This document shows, in pieces, positions 34,964 to 42,633 of a DNA stretch of 64,000 nt; position 1 is the stretch's first letter, and each line of letters begins with the position of its first letter. The stretch is from Caccovivens sp964594865 (GTDB taxonomy: Bacteria; Bacillota; Clostridia; Christensenellales; UBA1242), in contig CAZQMZ010000005.1 of assembly GCA_964594865.1 (NCBI GenBank), positions 1 to 64,000 of the forward strand, in the 5' to 3' direction. The notes beneath the pieces were generated by a model. That model had not been told where the DNA came from. It did no database searches and saw only the letters and a program-made list of their open reading frames with translations. Made by a program: the position numbers and the translations under genes.

Positions 34964-35998
34964 ATGTCAAATGAAATTTATTACATAGGTGGAAACGATG
35001 AACATGGAATCAATCCGCCAACATACGGCAAAAGAACGCCGGTTGTTCCGGGGTTAGAGCGTCAGATATATGAAAATGAATTTAATAATGCTGCAAAAAA
35101 TTATTTTCTTGAAGCGTGTCTAAGACAAGGGTTTTCGGTTTATGATGTCAAACCAGAAGATAGTGATGTCAGCATCTCCACACGCGTGACAAGAATAAAT
35201 CGTCAAAATCTCACCGCACTTGTCACCTTTGCATATAACGCATATGGCGAAACTTTCAACAGCACTTCTGGAGTGGAAGTTTATTATTCTCTCACCAATC
35301 CCGAAGTGACACAAAGTCAAACTCTTGCAAATGACATCTATCAATATATCATCCAAGGGACATCTCAAACGGGGCGCGGTGTCAGAACTTTGGACGTTGG
35401 AGTTTTGTCTTCTGTGAATTGTCCATCAGCTCTCATTGAGGCAGGGTTTATGACCAATCTCCATGAAGCACAATTGATGATCAATCCACTTTTTCAAACA
35501 GAAGTGGGTGAAGAAGCATGCCAAGGTGTGTGCGAATTTTTGGGCGTCGACTATGTTGGTCGCGACGATTTGTCAGTTTATCCAACAATAAGAAATGGTT
35601 CAGCGAATAACTTTGTCTTTCTTTTACAATTCATTTTAAATCACCAGTATGGCACAAGTCTTGATGTGGATGGCATCTTTGGAAGTAAAACCAAAAGCGC
35701 TGTGGAAACATTTCAACAAAACAACGGACTTACTGTCGACGGTATCGTCGGACAAAACACATGGCGAACTCTTTTAAATCTTCCAACCTATCCAACATTG
35801 GTGCAGGGCAGTTCTGGTGCATATGTCACTTTCATGCAACAGCTTCTTGAAAGTTTTCTCATTCCTGTGGGGACCATTGACGGAATTTTTGGTTCAAAAA
35901 CTCTTTCCGCTGTCAAACAATTTCAAGAAGAACAAAATCTCACTGTGGATGGAATTGTTGGCACCAACACTTGGAACGCACTTACTCAAACTCCTTGA
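34964..35998 (+). CDS. Amidase_3-like protein with two peptidoglycan-binding domains, no signal peptide
   Basis: The N-terminal 200 residues resemble N-acetylmuramoyl-L-alanine amidases of the Amidase_3 family: EHG near residue 14, ERQIYENEFN for the Glu ligand, and LIEAGFMTN with the catalytic Glu. The usual H-x-N-A Zn ligand motif reads TFAYNA, so the second His appears lost. Two PG_binding_1 repeats follow, each with (V/I)DGIFGSKT..AV..FQ and L(T)VDGIVG.NTW. There is no signal peptide, so export would need lysis or another route. It could be an endolysin-like or degenerate enzyme. CAAGGAG precedes the ATG. No phage genes are nearby. Confidence 0.75.
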   Translation: MSNEIYYIGGNDEHGINPPTYGKRTPVVPGLERQIYENEFNNAAKNYFLEACLRQGFSVYDVKPEDSDVSISTRVTRINRQNLTALVTFAYNAYGETFNSTSGVEVYYSLTNPEVTQSQTLANDIYQYIIQGTSQTGRGVRTLDVGVLSSVNCPSALIEAGFMTNLHEAQLMINPLFQTEVGEEACQGVCEFLGVDYVGRDDLSVYPTIRNGSANNFVFLLQFILNHQYGTSLDVDGIFGSKTKSAVETFQQNNGLTVDGIVGQNTWRTLLNLPTYPTLVQGSSGAYVTFMQQLLESFLIPVGTIDGIFGSKTLSAVKQFQEEQNLTVDGIVGTNTWNALTQTP

Positions 35999-36014
35999 AA
36001 CATTTTTATTTAAC

Positions 36015-36048
36015 AAAAAAAACTATTAGTTTTTTAATAGTTTTTTTA
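36015..36048. terminator. Bidirectional terminator
   Basis: AAAAAAACTATTA and TAATAGTTTTTTT pair between the convergent amidase-like and HipA-like genes. Confidence 0.75.
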
Positions 36049-37302
36049 TTTTTCCAAATTAGTTTTTTCAAATTTGTTTTCAACGATATTTTTGATCCAA
36101 TCTGCACGAGTGTTGATGTATGTCTTAAACATTGTTGCGTCTTCTTTTGTCAAAAGAGGTTTTCCGTCAACCGTCATTTCGGTGTAACTGTCAACAATTT
36201 TATTGATTTTTTTTGATCTAATGACTTTGTTTAACCCCTTCAAAAATTCGTTGGCGTCATCTGGAAAATATGTGACGATATATTCAAGATTTTTGTCGCT
36301 AACTATGCTTGAATATCTCTTTGCAAGTTCTTCCACCGGGATTTTGCTCTGTTCTTCTTTTTTACGTAAATAATCTTTATCAAACTTCAAAATCACTTCC
36401 AATTCTTTGACAGGCGGGATATAATCCAATTTTGTCCTTATCAAAGAGTTGAAACTTTCACCATAATCAAAGTTTGGAGCATAGTTCAAATATTTCTTCT
36501 CACAATTCACAACAATTCCACTGTTTATGTCTGTAAAGTCACAATCACCCAAAAATTCTCTCAAAAGAAACGATCGAACAATCCGGCTTTTCACATTCTT
36601 CATATTTCCATTTGGTGAGAAATGAAAATCTTGAGCACACTTGTTTGCAAAGAACTCCACACTTCTTATCCAATTTTTCACCAACAAAGTCTCTCCACTC
36701 ACATACTCTTCTTCTTTCATTCGATTTATGTTCTCTTCAAAAGAAATAAGGTTTTCGCCGGTGTAATTTCTGTATATTTCAACCCATTCAAACTTTCCAT
36801 CAATTTTTATTCTTTTTTCTTCTTTGACAGGCACTTCAATTTCTTCCGCTCTCAAAAAATCGATTGAAACAACTCCCACAGGTTTTAAATTTTCTACACT
36901 TCCTGAAATCTTAAAGTTGTCGATGATTTGAGGATATTTTTTCGCGTCAAACTTCACCAAATAATTGAAAGAAGTTGGCATTCCAAGAACCATTGCAATT
37001 CTCATAGCCATGTTTTCTGCGACTGCTGAATATTTTGTATATGTTGGCTTGAAGGTTGCCGAAATTGTTTCTGGCAAATTCTTTTTATCTACTCCAACAA
37101 ATTTTCCTGCCTTATTTTTTTTGTAAATAAATTCATCATAACATGTCCAAACGCAAGACTTTTCTCCTCTTCGAACAGACTTTTCAATCGCGTCAAAAGA
37201 AAGATTTTTTGTTGAAACTTGTCCCCAGACATTTTGACTTTTTCCGCCAGACATTTCCCAGCCTTCAACATCCAAATTTATTTCCAATTCTTGAATTTCC
37301 AT
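36046..37302 (-). CDS. HipA-like protein kinase-fold protein
   Basis: I infer a HipA-like kinase fold. YTKYSAVAENMAMRIAMVLGMPTSFNYLVKFD resembles the N-lobe to C-lobe hinge of HipA proteins. FLLREFLGDCDFTDINSG resembles the catalytic loop (GN.D.H..N.G), with the catalytic Asp and the Asn five residues later kept. LNYAPNFDYGESFN resembles the metal-binding LAP..D.G.S motif. The His of the loop is missing. There is no adjacent HipB-like antitoxin. Size (418 residues) fits HipA. Targets are unknown; HipA itself phosphorylates glutamyl-tRNA synthetase. AAGGAC precedes the ATG. Confidence 0.6.
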   Translation of the reverse strand: MEIQELEINLDVEGWEMSGGKSQNVWGQVSTKNLSFDAIEKSVRRGEKSCVWTCYDEFIYKKNKAGKFVGVDKKNLPETISATFKPTYTKYSAVAENMAMRIAMVLGMPTSFNYLVKFDAKKYPQIIDNFKISGSVENLKPVGVVSIDFLRAEEIEVPVKEEKRIKIDGKFEWVEIYRNYTGENLISFEENINRMKEEEYVSGETLLVKNWIRSVEFFANKCAQDFHFSPNGNMKNVKSRIVRSFLLREFLGDCDFTDINSGIVVNCEKKYLNYAPNFDYGESFNSLIRTKLDYIPPVKELEVILKFDKDYLRKKEEQSKIPVEELAKRYSSIVSDKNLEYIVTYFPDDANEFLKGLNKVIRSKKINKIVDSYTEMTVDGKPLLTKEDATMFKTYINTRADWIKNIVENKFEKTNLEK

Positions 37303-37377
37303 TTTTTTGTCCTTTTTTTTACTTCAAACCATTATACCATTTCTTCTCAACAATTTCAATAGTTTATGTAAAAACAA

Positions 37378-37410
37378 TAAAAAAAGACAGAACAATTTCT
37401 GCCTTTTTTT
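37378..37410 (-). terminator. Terminator of the rpmH-rnpA-yidD-yidC operon
   Basis: Minus-strand GGCAGAA and TTCTGTC pair around ATTG and are followed by T7, directly at the yidC stop. Confidence 0.85.
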
Positions 37411-37411
37411 G

Positions 37412-38761
37412 TTAGATATCCTTTCGGCGATAATCCACTTCAACAACATTTTTGTCTTGTTTTTTCTTCATATCGTGGTCGTTCCATTTACGAACAATAA
37501 GTGTGGTCAAAGGTGTCAAAATCATCATAACCAACTGTCCTACAATCAGATAGATTGCAAACAAACTTGTATACATAAAGGTGAACACACCATAAATCAA
37601 CGCCATGACAACATACATAACCCAAGACTGTTTTTGTGCAGGTGCGTTTTTGTTTCTCATAAGCCTGTTTGAAAGCCACATTGACAACACGCAAACAAGC
37701 ACAGCAATTATTGTGAGAATATAATATCCATTCTGTTGATTTTCAATGTCTTCAAGTTGTGAATTGTTTTCAATAACATAATCAAAAATTGACTCTTCAT
37801 ATGAGTATGTGTCTTCCACTTCCTGTTCTTCGTCACTGTAATAATCGGACATATAATCCACAATTTCACTCTTTGTGAACAATGGACTTGTTGGAGACTC
37901 AGATTTATATATGTTCTTTATCCACAAAAATCCTTCTTGGGTGTTGAGATAATATTCTCTTACAGCGGTTTCAGCCAAAAGTACAAACTCATCATTATAA
38001 CCGGTTGAGACGTAAGCAATTTCTTCCAAACTTTCTTCGTCTGCTGTTGTGACAATTTCGTTTTCGTCATCATCTTCTTCAATAACATATTTTGCAAGAA
38101 GATTATAAACTTCTTCGTTTGAAGATGCAAGTTCTTCATCAAACAAAACTGCATTTCCAAGATTTTCAAAAGTTTCTCCCTCATCTTTACTAACTTTCAA
38201 TTGCATATATTGAAGACCGTCATCAGCTGTGTAAATCTCAATTGAAAGTTGATCACTTTCGGAATCATATTCTTCTTCCAAAACTTGCAAAATGTCACTG
38301 TTTTCGTTTAAACTTATCACATTGGCATAAATATTCTTCATGTTTTGATATTGATTTACGATGTTATAACTTGCCACTGATTGCAAAGAGTTCCATAATG
38401 TCAAAAACACTGTAAATTGCAAAATCAACATTATAAGCATTGGAAGACAACTGCTGACCATGCTGAATTGATATTTTTTATACACTTCATTTGTCTTCTG
38501 TTGCATGAGGGCTGGATCGTTGCCATATTTCTGTTTAATTGCATCCAACTCTGGTTTCATTTTGGCATTTATGTCGTTGTTTTTCATGGTCACTTTTTTG
38601 TTTATTATGTCCACAAGAGAAAACAAAAATCTGACGATCACAGCAATGACAATGACTGCCAAAATATATGTCCCCATTCCATTTTTGAAAGCATTTAAAA
38701 TGTTTTGCCAAAAACCTGTGGATTGAGTTAATGTCACGAGGTAGGTGTTTATAAAATCCAT
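37412..38761 (-). CDS. yidC: Membrane protein insertase YidC with a large acidic extracellular insertion
   Basis: YidC inserts and folds membrane proteins, alone or with Sec. The conserved core is present: TM1 (about 30-50) with the groove Arg44, the cytoplasmic hairpin (MKPELDAIKQKYG..NEVYKKY), TM2 (about 103-124), and three C-terminal TMs from about 346 to 425. Between TM2 and TM3 the external loop is very long. The FLWIKNI motif that normally follows TM2 closely sits at 278-284, so about 135 residues rich in Asp, Glu and Ser are inserted, plus extra acidic sequence up to 340. Total length is 449 against about 250-330 in other Firmicutes. There is no lipoprotein signal. AAGGAG precedes the ATG; it overlaps yidD by 13 bp. 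Confidence 0.92.
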   Translation of the reverse strand: MDFINTYLVTLTQSTGFWQNILNAFKNGMGTYILAVIVIAVIVRFLFSLVDIINKKVTMKNNDINAKMKPELDAIKQKYGNDPALMQQKTNEVYKKYQFSMVSSCLPMLIMLILQFTVFLTLWNSLQSVASYNIVNQYQNMKNIYANVISLNENSDILQVLEEEYDSESDQLSIEIYTADDGLQYMQLKVSKDEGETFENLGNAVLFDEELASSNEEVYNLLAKYVIEEDDDENEIVTTADEESLEEIAYVSTGYNDEFVLLAETAVREYYLNTQEGFLWIKNIYKSESPTSPLFTKSEIVDYMSDYYSDEEQEVEDTYSYEESIFDYVIENNSQLEDIENQQNGYYILTIIAVLVCVLSMWLSNRLMRNKNAPAQKQSWVMYVVMALIYGVFTFMYTSLFAIYLIVGQLVMMILTPLTTLIVRKWNDHDMKKKQDKNVVEVDYRRKDI

Positions 38762-39012
38762 ATGTTATCTCCTTTTATGTTGATGGGAATGGGGTCATAT
38801 CCTCTCTTCTTTTGCCAAGGAACACATCGACAAAGTCTTTTCAACCCCAACCAAACACCTTTAAAAATTCCAAATTCTTCCACCGCACCAATCATATAGT
38901 TGGAACACGTCGGCGTGAACAAGCAAGAGTGAGGAATCAATGGCGAAATGCACCATTTATATAAATATATTGGAAACAATAAGATTTTCTTAAAGAGATT
39001 TTTTCTTTTCAT
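38749..39012 (-). CDS. yidD: Membrane protein insertion efficiency factor YidD
   Basis: YidD is a small amphipathic membrane-associated protein that assists YidC. The signature YKWCISPLIPHSCLFTPTCSNYMIGAVEEFG with its three cysteines, and RLCRCVPW, are typical. I use the ATG at 39012, giving 87 residues; an earlier in-frame codon at 39033 lies deeper in rnpA. It overlaps rnpA by 23 bp and yidC by 13 bp, indicating tight coupling. Confidence 0.93.
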   Translation of the reverse strand: MKRKNLFKKILLFPIYLYKWCISPLIPHSCLFTPTCSNYMIGAVEEFGIFKGVWLGLKRLCRCVPWQKKRGYDPIPINIKGDNIWIL

Positions 39013-39319
39013 ATTTCTCAAACAATATTTCAAGTTCTTTTTTCAAATCTAAAAAATCAAGACTTGTGGCATCTTCTCTTGCCAAGACAACAAAATTGCA
39101 AAAAGATGGAATATTCATTTTTCTGACAATTTCTTTCATACGTCTTTTCAACTTATTTCTTTTGTTGGCTTTTCCAAGTTTTTTGGAAATCGAAAACCCA
39201 ATTTTATATCCTTCAAATCTGCTCTTAACGACAAAAAGGGTGAAATTTTTTGTGTGAACTTTCTCACCCTTCTTATATATATAATTGAATTGGCTATTTT
39301 TCTTTAATCTGTGGTCCAT
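38990..39319 (-). CDS. rnpA: Ribonuclease P protein component
   Basis: RnpA is the protein subunit of RNase P, which matures the 5' ends of tRNAs. The sequence is basic, with F..IYKKGEKVHTKNF at the start and the RNR-type motif NKLKRRMKEIVR in the middle. 109 residues. AAAGG precedes the ATG. It follows rpmH as in nearly all bacteria. Confidence 0.95.
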   Translation of the reverse strand: MDHRLKKNSQFNYIYKKGEKVHTKNFTLFVVKSRFEGYKIGFSISKKLGKANKRNKLKRRMKEIVRKMNIPSFCNFVVLAREDATSLDFLDLKKELEILFEKYEKKKSL

Positions 39320-39328
39320 AAAAAACCT

Positions 39329-39463
39329 TTAAGCAGAGATTTTCTTTCTTCCTCTGTTTCTGCGTCTTTGCAAAACATTTCTTCCGCCTTTTGTTTTCAT
39401 TCTTTCACGGAAGCCATGAACTTTTTGTCTTTTTCTCTTTTTAGGTTGATATGTTCTTTTCAT
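39329..39463 (-). CDS. rpmH: 50S ribosomal protein L34
   Basis: The 44-residue product begins MKRTYQPKKRKRQKVHGFRE and ends RRRNRGRKKISA, a complete L34. The ATG has GGAG at 7 nt. It is the first gene of the rpmH-rnpA-yidD-yidC operon and is 10 bp from rnpA. Confidence 0.97.
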   Translation of the reverse strand: MKRTYQPKKRKRQKVHGFRERMKTKGGRNVLQRRRNRGRKKISA

Positions 39464-39692
39464 AATTTTTCTCCTTAAACTCGAATTGTAAAAGTGTTAC
39501 GTTTGATTATACAAAATATATTTTTTTTTGTCAAGGCGATTGAAAAAATTTTTTAAATAATTTATTGAATATACTGAAATTTTGTCGATTTTTTTTAATA
39601 ATTTAAAATAAGATAAAAAAGAAACAAAAAATCTTTCAAAATAAAAAAAATCTATATATTTTTATAGATTTTTTATTTTTATTTTATTTTTC
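39464..39692. other. Gap between dnaN and rpmH
   Basis: Both flanking genes point left, so the gap holds the rpmH promoter and, near its right end, the dnaN terminator. No DnaA box with a perfect match is visible here. In canonical gene order the origin would lie beside rpmH. Confidence 0.5.
39643..39672 (-). terminator. dnaN terminator
   Basis: Minus-strand AATCTATA and TATAGATT pair across 4-6 nt, followed by a T-rich run. Confidence 0.65.
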
Positions 39693-40793
39693 TTATCCAA
39701 TCATTCTGACAGGTAAGATGAGATATAAAAATTCATCGCCTTCAACAGGAACAATGACACATGGATTGGCAGGTGAGTTGAAACAAATTTTGACAAACTC
39801 ATCACTGTTCACTTTCAAATTTTCAATGAAATAACGCGCATTAAACGCAATCAAAAGTTCTTTGCCAGAAGTATTCACTGACACATTTTCTTTGATATTT
39901 CCAATTTCAGAATTGGAAGTTATGCACAAATTTTTCTCTTTGATCTCAAACTTGACACAATTTCCTTGTCCAACCTTGGAAAGAAGTGAGGCTCTTTCCA
40001 AAGCATCTTCAAATTGAACTTTGTTTATGATGCAAATCGTTTCATAGTTCGCTGAAATGATTTGTTTGTAATTAACAAAATCTCCTTCAAGAAGTCTTGT
40101 AGTCAATTTTGTGTCACCAAAATCTATCATCAAAGAACTTCTGTCCACATAGACATTGATGATTTCATCACTCTCATCCAAAAGACGAGAAATTTCATTC
40201 AAACTCTTGGAAGGAATGACAATGCTCATTGTCAAATTTGAAGAGATGTTTTTCTTGACTTTTGCCAAACGATATCCATCAAGTGCCACAGCATTGAGAG
40301 TGTTTTTGTCGATGTCAAAAAGCACACCTTTAAGAATTGGGCGACTGTCATCCACAGCAACAGAAAAAATTGTTTTGCTGATTACTGTTTTTAAATCTTT
40401 TTTTGTAATTCCAAAACAATCCAAACTTTCCAATCTCTTGAACGATGGATATTCCAAAACATTATAACATTGAATGATTGATTGACTGTCGTCATATTTG
40501 ATTATCATTTGATTTTTTTCATTGAGTTCAATTTCAATCATTTCATTTGTCAATTTCTTAACAAACTCAGTGATAAATTTGCCAGGAACAACCGCTTCCC
40601 CTTCTTCTTTGATGTTTGCCCTAATTTTCTTTTCAATGGAAAGTTCTGTGTCTGTTGCACTCAATGTGATGCGATCATCTTCAGCAACAATTTTGATGCC
40701 TTCCAAAATTGGATTTGTTATCTTGTTTGATATTGCTTTGCTTACACTGAGTAAAGCTTCCGAAAGGTCCACTCCATGACATGAAACTAACAT
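39693..40793 (-). CDS. dnaN: DNA polymerase III beta sliding clamp
   Basis: DnaN is the ring-shaped processivity clamp of the replicase. The three repeated clamp domains are readable, starting MLVSCHGVDLSEALLSVSKAI, with DSRPILKGVLFDI in the middle and the C-terminal LPVRMIG peptide that shapes the partner-binding pocket. I use the ATG at 40793 (366 residues), which has AAGGAG; the frame runs 19 codons further upstream without a site. It is downstream of dnaA with the origin between them. Confidence 0.96.
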   Translation of the reverse strand: MLVSCHGVDLSEALLSVSKAISNKITNPILEGIKIVAEDDRITLSATDTELSIEKKIRANIKEEGEAVVPGKFITEFVKKLTNEMIEIELNEKNQMIIKYDDSQSIIQCYNVLEYPSFKRLESLDCFGITKKDLKTVISKTIFSVAVDDSRPILKGVLFDIDKNTLNAVALDGYRLAKVKKNISSNLTMSIVIPSKSLNEISRLLDESDEIINVYVDRSSLMIDFGDTKLTTRLLEGDFVNYKQIISANYETICIINKVQFEDALERASLLSKVGQGNCVKFEIKEKNLCITSNSEIGNIKENVSVNTSGKELLIAFNARYFIENLKVNSDEFVKICFNSPANPCVIVPVEGDEFLYLILPVRMIG

Positions 40794-41180
40794 TTCTAAA
40801 TTCTCCTTATCTAAATTTTGTATCTTTTGAACATGAGAATTATAACACATTCAAAAAACAAAGTCCAACAAATTTGACCTATTTCAAAATCTCATTTTTT
40901 AAGATTCTTCACGCGCGCACTTTAACTTTTTTGAAATCATTAATTATATAATAATATTACTTGTTATCGCTGTGGAAATGTGGATAACTAAAAGCAAAAA
41001 ATCTAAAAATACCATATATTGTGAGAAGAAAAATGAAAATTTCAATATATAGAAAATTTTTAAATGAGATTTATGTGGATAAAAATGTGTATAAATAAGG
41101 TAAAAAATTCCACAAGTTCACATTTTTTTAAATAAAAAAAACTTCTAAAAATTTTTTAGAAGTTTTGTAAAATATTTTTT
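40794..41180. other. oriC: Probable replication origin (oriC) between dnaA and dnaN
   Basis: Two perfect DnaA boxes, TGTGGATAA at 40979-40987 and 41074-41082, and one single-mismatch box, TGTGTATAA at 41086-41094, share orientation. TTCCACAA at about 41109 is a weaker match. Next to them is an AT-only stretch (about 40940-40957) that could be the unwinding element. A dnaA terminator is also here (about 41138-41166). The dnaA-dnaN spacer is a known origin location in Bacillota. Confidence 0.75.
41138..41166 (-). terminator. dnaA terminator
   Basis: Minus-strand AAAACTTCTAAAA and TTTTAGAAGTTTT pair and are followed by T-rich sequence. Confidence 0.7.
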
Positions 41181-42527
41181 TTACATCATCAAAGTGTTTT
41201 TTATGTCATTGATAAGAGTTTGTGTTTTCTTGTTTGTTTTCAAATCTTGAGTGATTTTATCTCTTGAATGCATGATTGTGGTGTGATCGCGTCCACCAAA
41301 AATTTTTCCGATTGTTTTGAGCGGTGGATCCAAAATTTCACTGATGAGATATATAGCAATCATGCGTGGTTCAACAACTTCTTTATTTTTCTTTTTGCCG
41401 GTGATGTCGTTATACGAAATATTGAAATAGTCGCAAACAACAGAAATTATTTTGTCTGTCGTGACGTCATTTTTGAGTTCTTCTTTTTGGTTTGAAAAGA
41501 TATCTTTCACTTCTTCCATAGTTGCAACTTTTTTGCCTGTGAGAGTGGCAAGAAAATATACTTCAGAGAGTTTTCCTTCCAAATCTCGAATGTTTGTGTC
41601 GACATTTTCTGCGATGTAATTGATGACTTCATCTTCGGCATAATATTTTTCTAATTGACTTTTTTTGTGAAGAATAGCAATCCGTGTTTCAATATCTGGT
41701 TTTTGAATGTCGTGAATCAATCCCATTGAAAAACGAGAGCGGAGTCTGTCTTCAAGAGTTGGGATATCTTTTGGAGGTCGGTCAGAACAAATGATAACCT
41801 GTTTGTTGGACATAATAAGTTCGTTGAAAGTGTTGAAAAATTCTTCTTGTGTTTCTTTTTTGTTGGCAATATTTTGAATATCATCCACCATCAAAACATC
41901 AAGGTTTCGATATTTTCCACGAAATTCCATAATTGATTTTGTTTTTGTTGAAGAATAAAGAGAAGAGATATAGTCATTTGTGAATTGTTCACAGGTGACA
42001 TATTTGATTTTAAGTTCAGGCGAAAATTCCCAAAGATAATTTCCAATTGCGTGCAAAAGGTGAGTTTTTCCCAAACCAACACCACCATATATAAAAAGCG
42101 GGTTATATCTTTTTCCTGGATTTTCAGCAACAGTTCGTGCAGCGGCATATACAAATTGATTACTCTTTCCAACAACAAAATTGTCAAATGTGAATTTTTC
42201 AATGAAAGGATTTTTTTCTTTTTGTGAAGGATTTTTATTTTCTTCCACTCTGTTTGTCTTCAAATATTCAATCTCTTCGTTTGGATCAAGAACGACAATC
42301 TTGAGTGGCTTGCCAACAACTTCAAAGCAACAATCACCAATTTTGTCCAGAAAATTTCTTAAAATTTGATTTTTTGCTGAAACAGATTGTGCTGCGATGA
42401 TAAAATTGTCGTTGTCATCAATTTCAATTGGTTTAATTGTGTTGATCCAAAGCATAAAAGAAACGGAAGAAATCCGAAGTTCCAATTTTTCCAAAATTTG
42501 TTGCCAAAGAATGCTTATTTCTTGCAT
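41181..42527 (-). CDS. dnaA: Chromosomal replication initiator protein DnaA
   Basis: DnaA binds DnaA boxes and opens the origin. Domain I is at the N-terminus (LWQQILEKLELRISSVSFMLWINTI). Domain III has Walker A GGVGLGKTHLLHAIGN and Walker B VLMVDDIQ. Domain IV ends with the DnaA signature GGRDHTTIMHSRDKI. Length is 448 residues. AAGGAG precedes the ATG; the promoter is TTGACA-17-TAAAAT (42594-42566). It is transcribed leftward, towards oriC and dnaN, and away from recF. Confidence 0.98.
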   Translation of the reverse strand: MQEISILWQQILEKLELRISSVSFMLWINTIKPIEIDDNDNFIIAAQSVSAKNQILRNFLDKIGDCCFEVVGKPLKIVVLDPNEEIEYLKTNRVEENKNPSQKEKNPFIEKFTFDNFVVGKSNQFVYAAARTVAENPGKRYNPLFIYGGVGLGKTHLLHAIGNYLWEFSPELKIKYVTCEQFTNDYISSLYSSTKTKSIMEFRGKYRNLDVLMVDDIQNIANKKETQEEFFNTFNELIMSNKQVIICSDRPPKDIPTLEDRLRSRFSMGLIHDIQKPDIETRIAILHKKSQLEKYYAEDEVINYIAENVDTNIRDLEGKLSEVYFLATLTGKKVATMEEVKDIFSNQKEELKNDVTTDKIISVVCDYFNISYNDITGKKKNKEVVEPRMIAIYLISEILDPPLKTIGKIFGGRDHTTIMHSRDKITQDLKTNKKTQTLINDIKNTLMM

Positions 42528-42565
42528 AAAATTCTCCTTGAAGTTTTTGATTTTAATATGAATAT

Positions 42566-42627
42566 ATTTTAAATTAGAAAAAATAAATTGTCAAGCAGTT
42601 TGAAATATTAAAAATTTGTGATAAAAT
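42566..42627. promoter_or_regulatory. Back-to-back dnaA and recF promoters
   Basis: The dnaA promoter (minus) has -35 at 42589-42594 and -10 at 42566-42571, spacer 17. The recF promoter (plus) has -35 TTGAAA at 42600-42605 and -10 TAAAAT at 42622-42627, spacer 16. The -35 hexamers are 5 bp apart, so RNA polymerase binding should be mutually exclusive. The recF -10 ends 6 bp before its ATG. Confidence 0.75.
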
Positions 42628-42633
42628 ATTTTC

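Noticed and set aside
34964..35998. Prophage lysis module
   Set aside because: The amidase-like gene stands alone, with no holin, tail or integrase genes nearby.
36046..37302. HipBA toxin-antitoxin system
   Set aside because: No HipB-like HTH gene is adjacent, so a toxin-antitoxin pair is not supported.
42528..42633. Origin in the dnaA-recF gap
   Set aside because: No DnaA box is visible in these 106 bp, which are filled by two divergent promoters; the boxes are in the dnaA-dnaN spacer.
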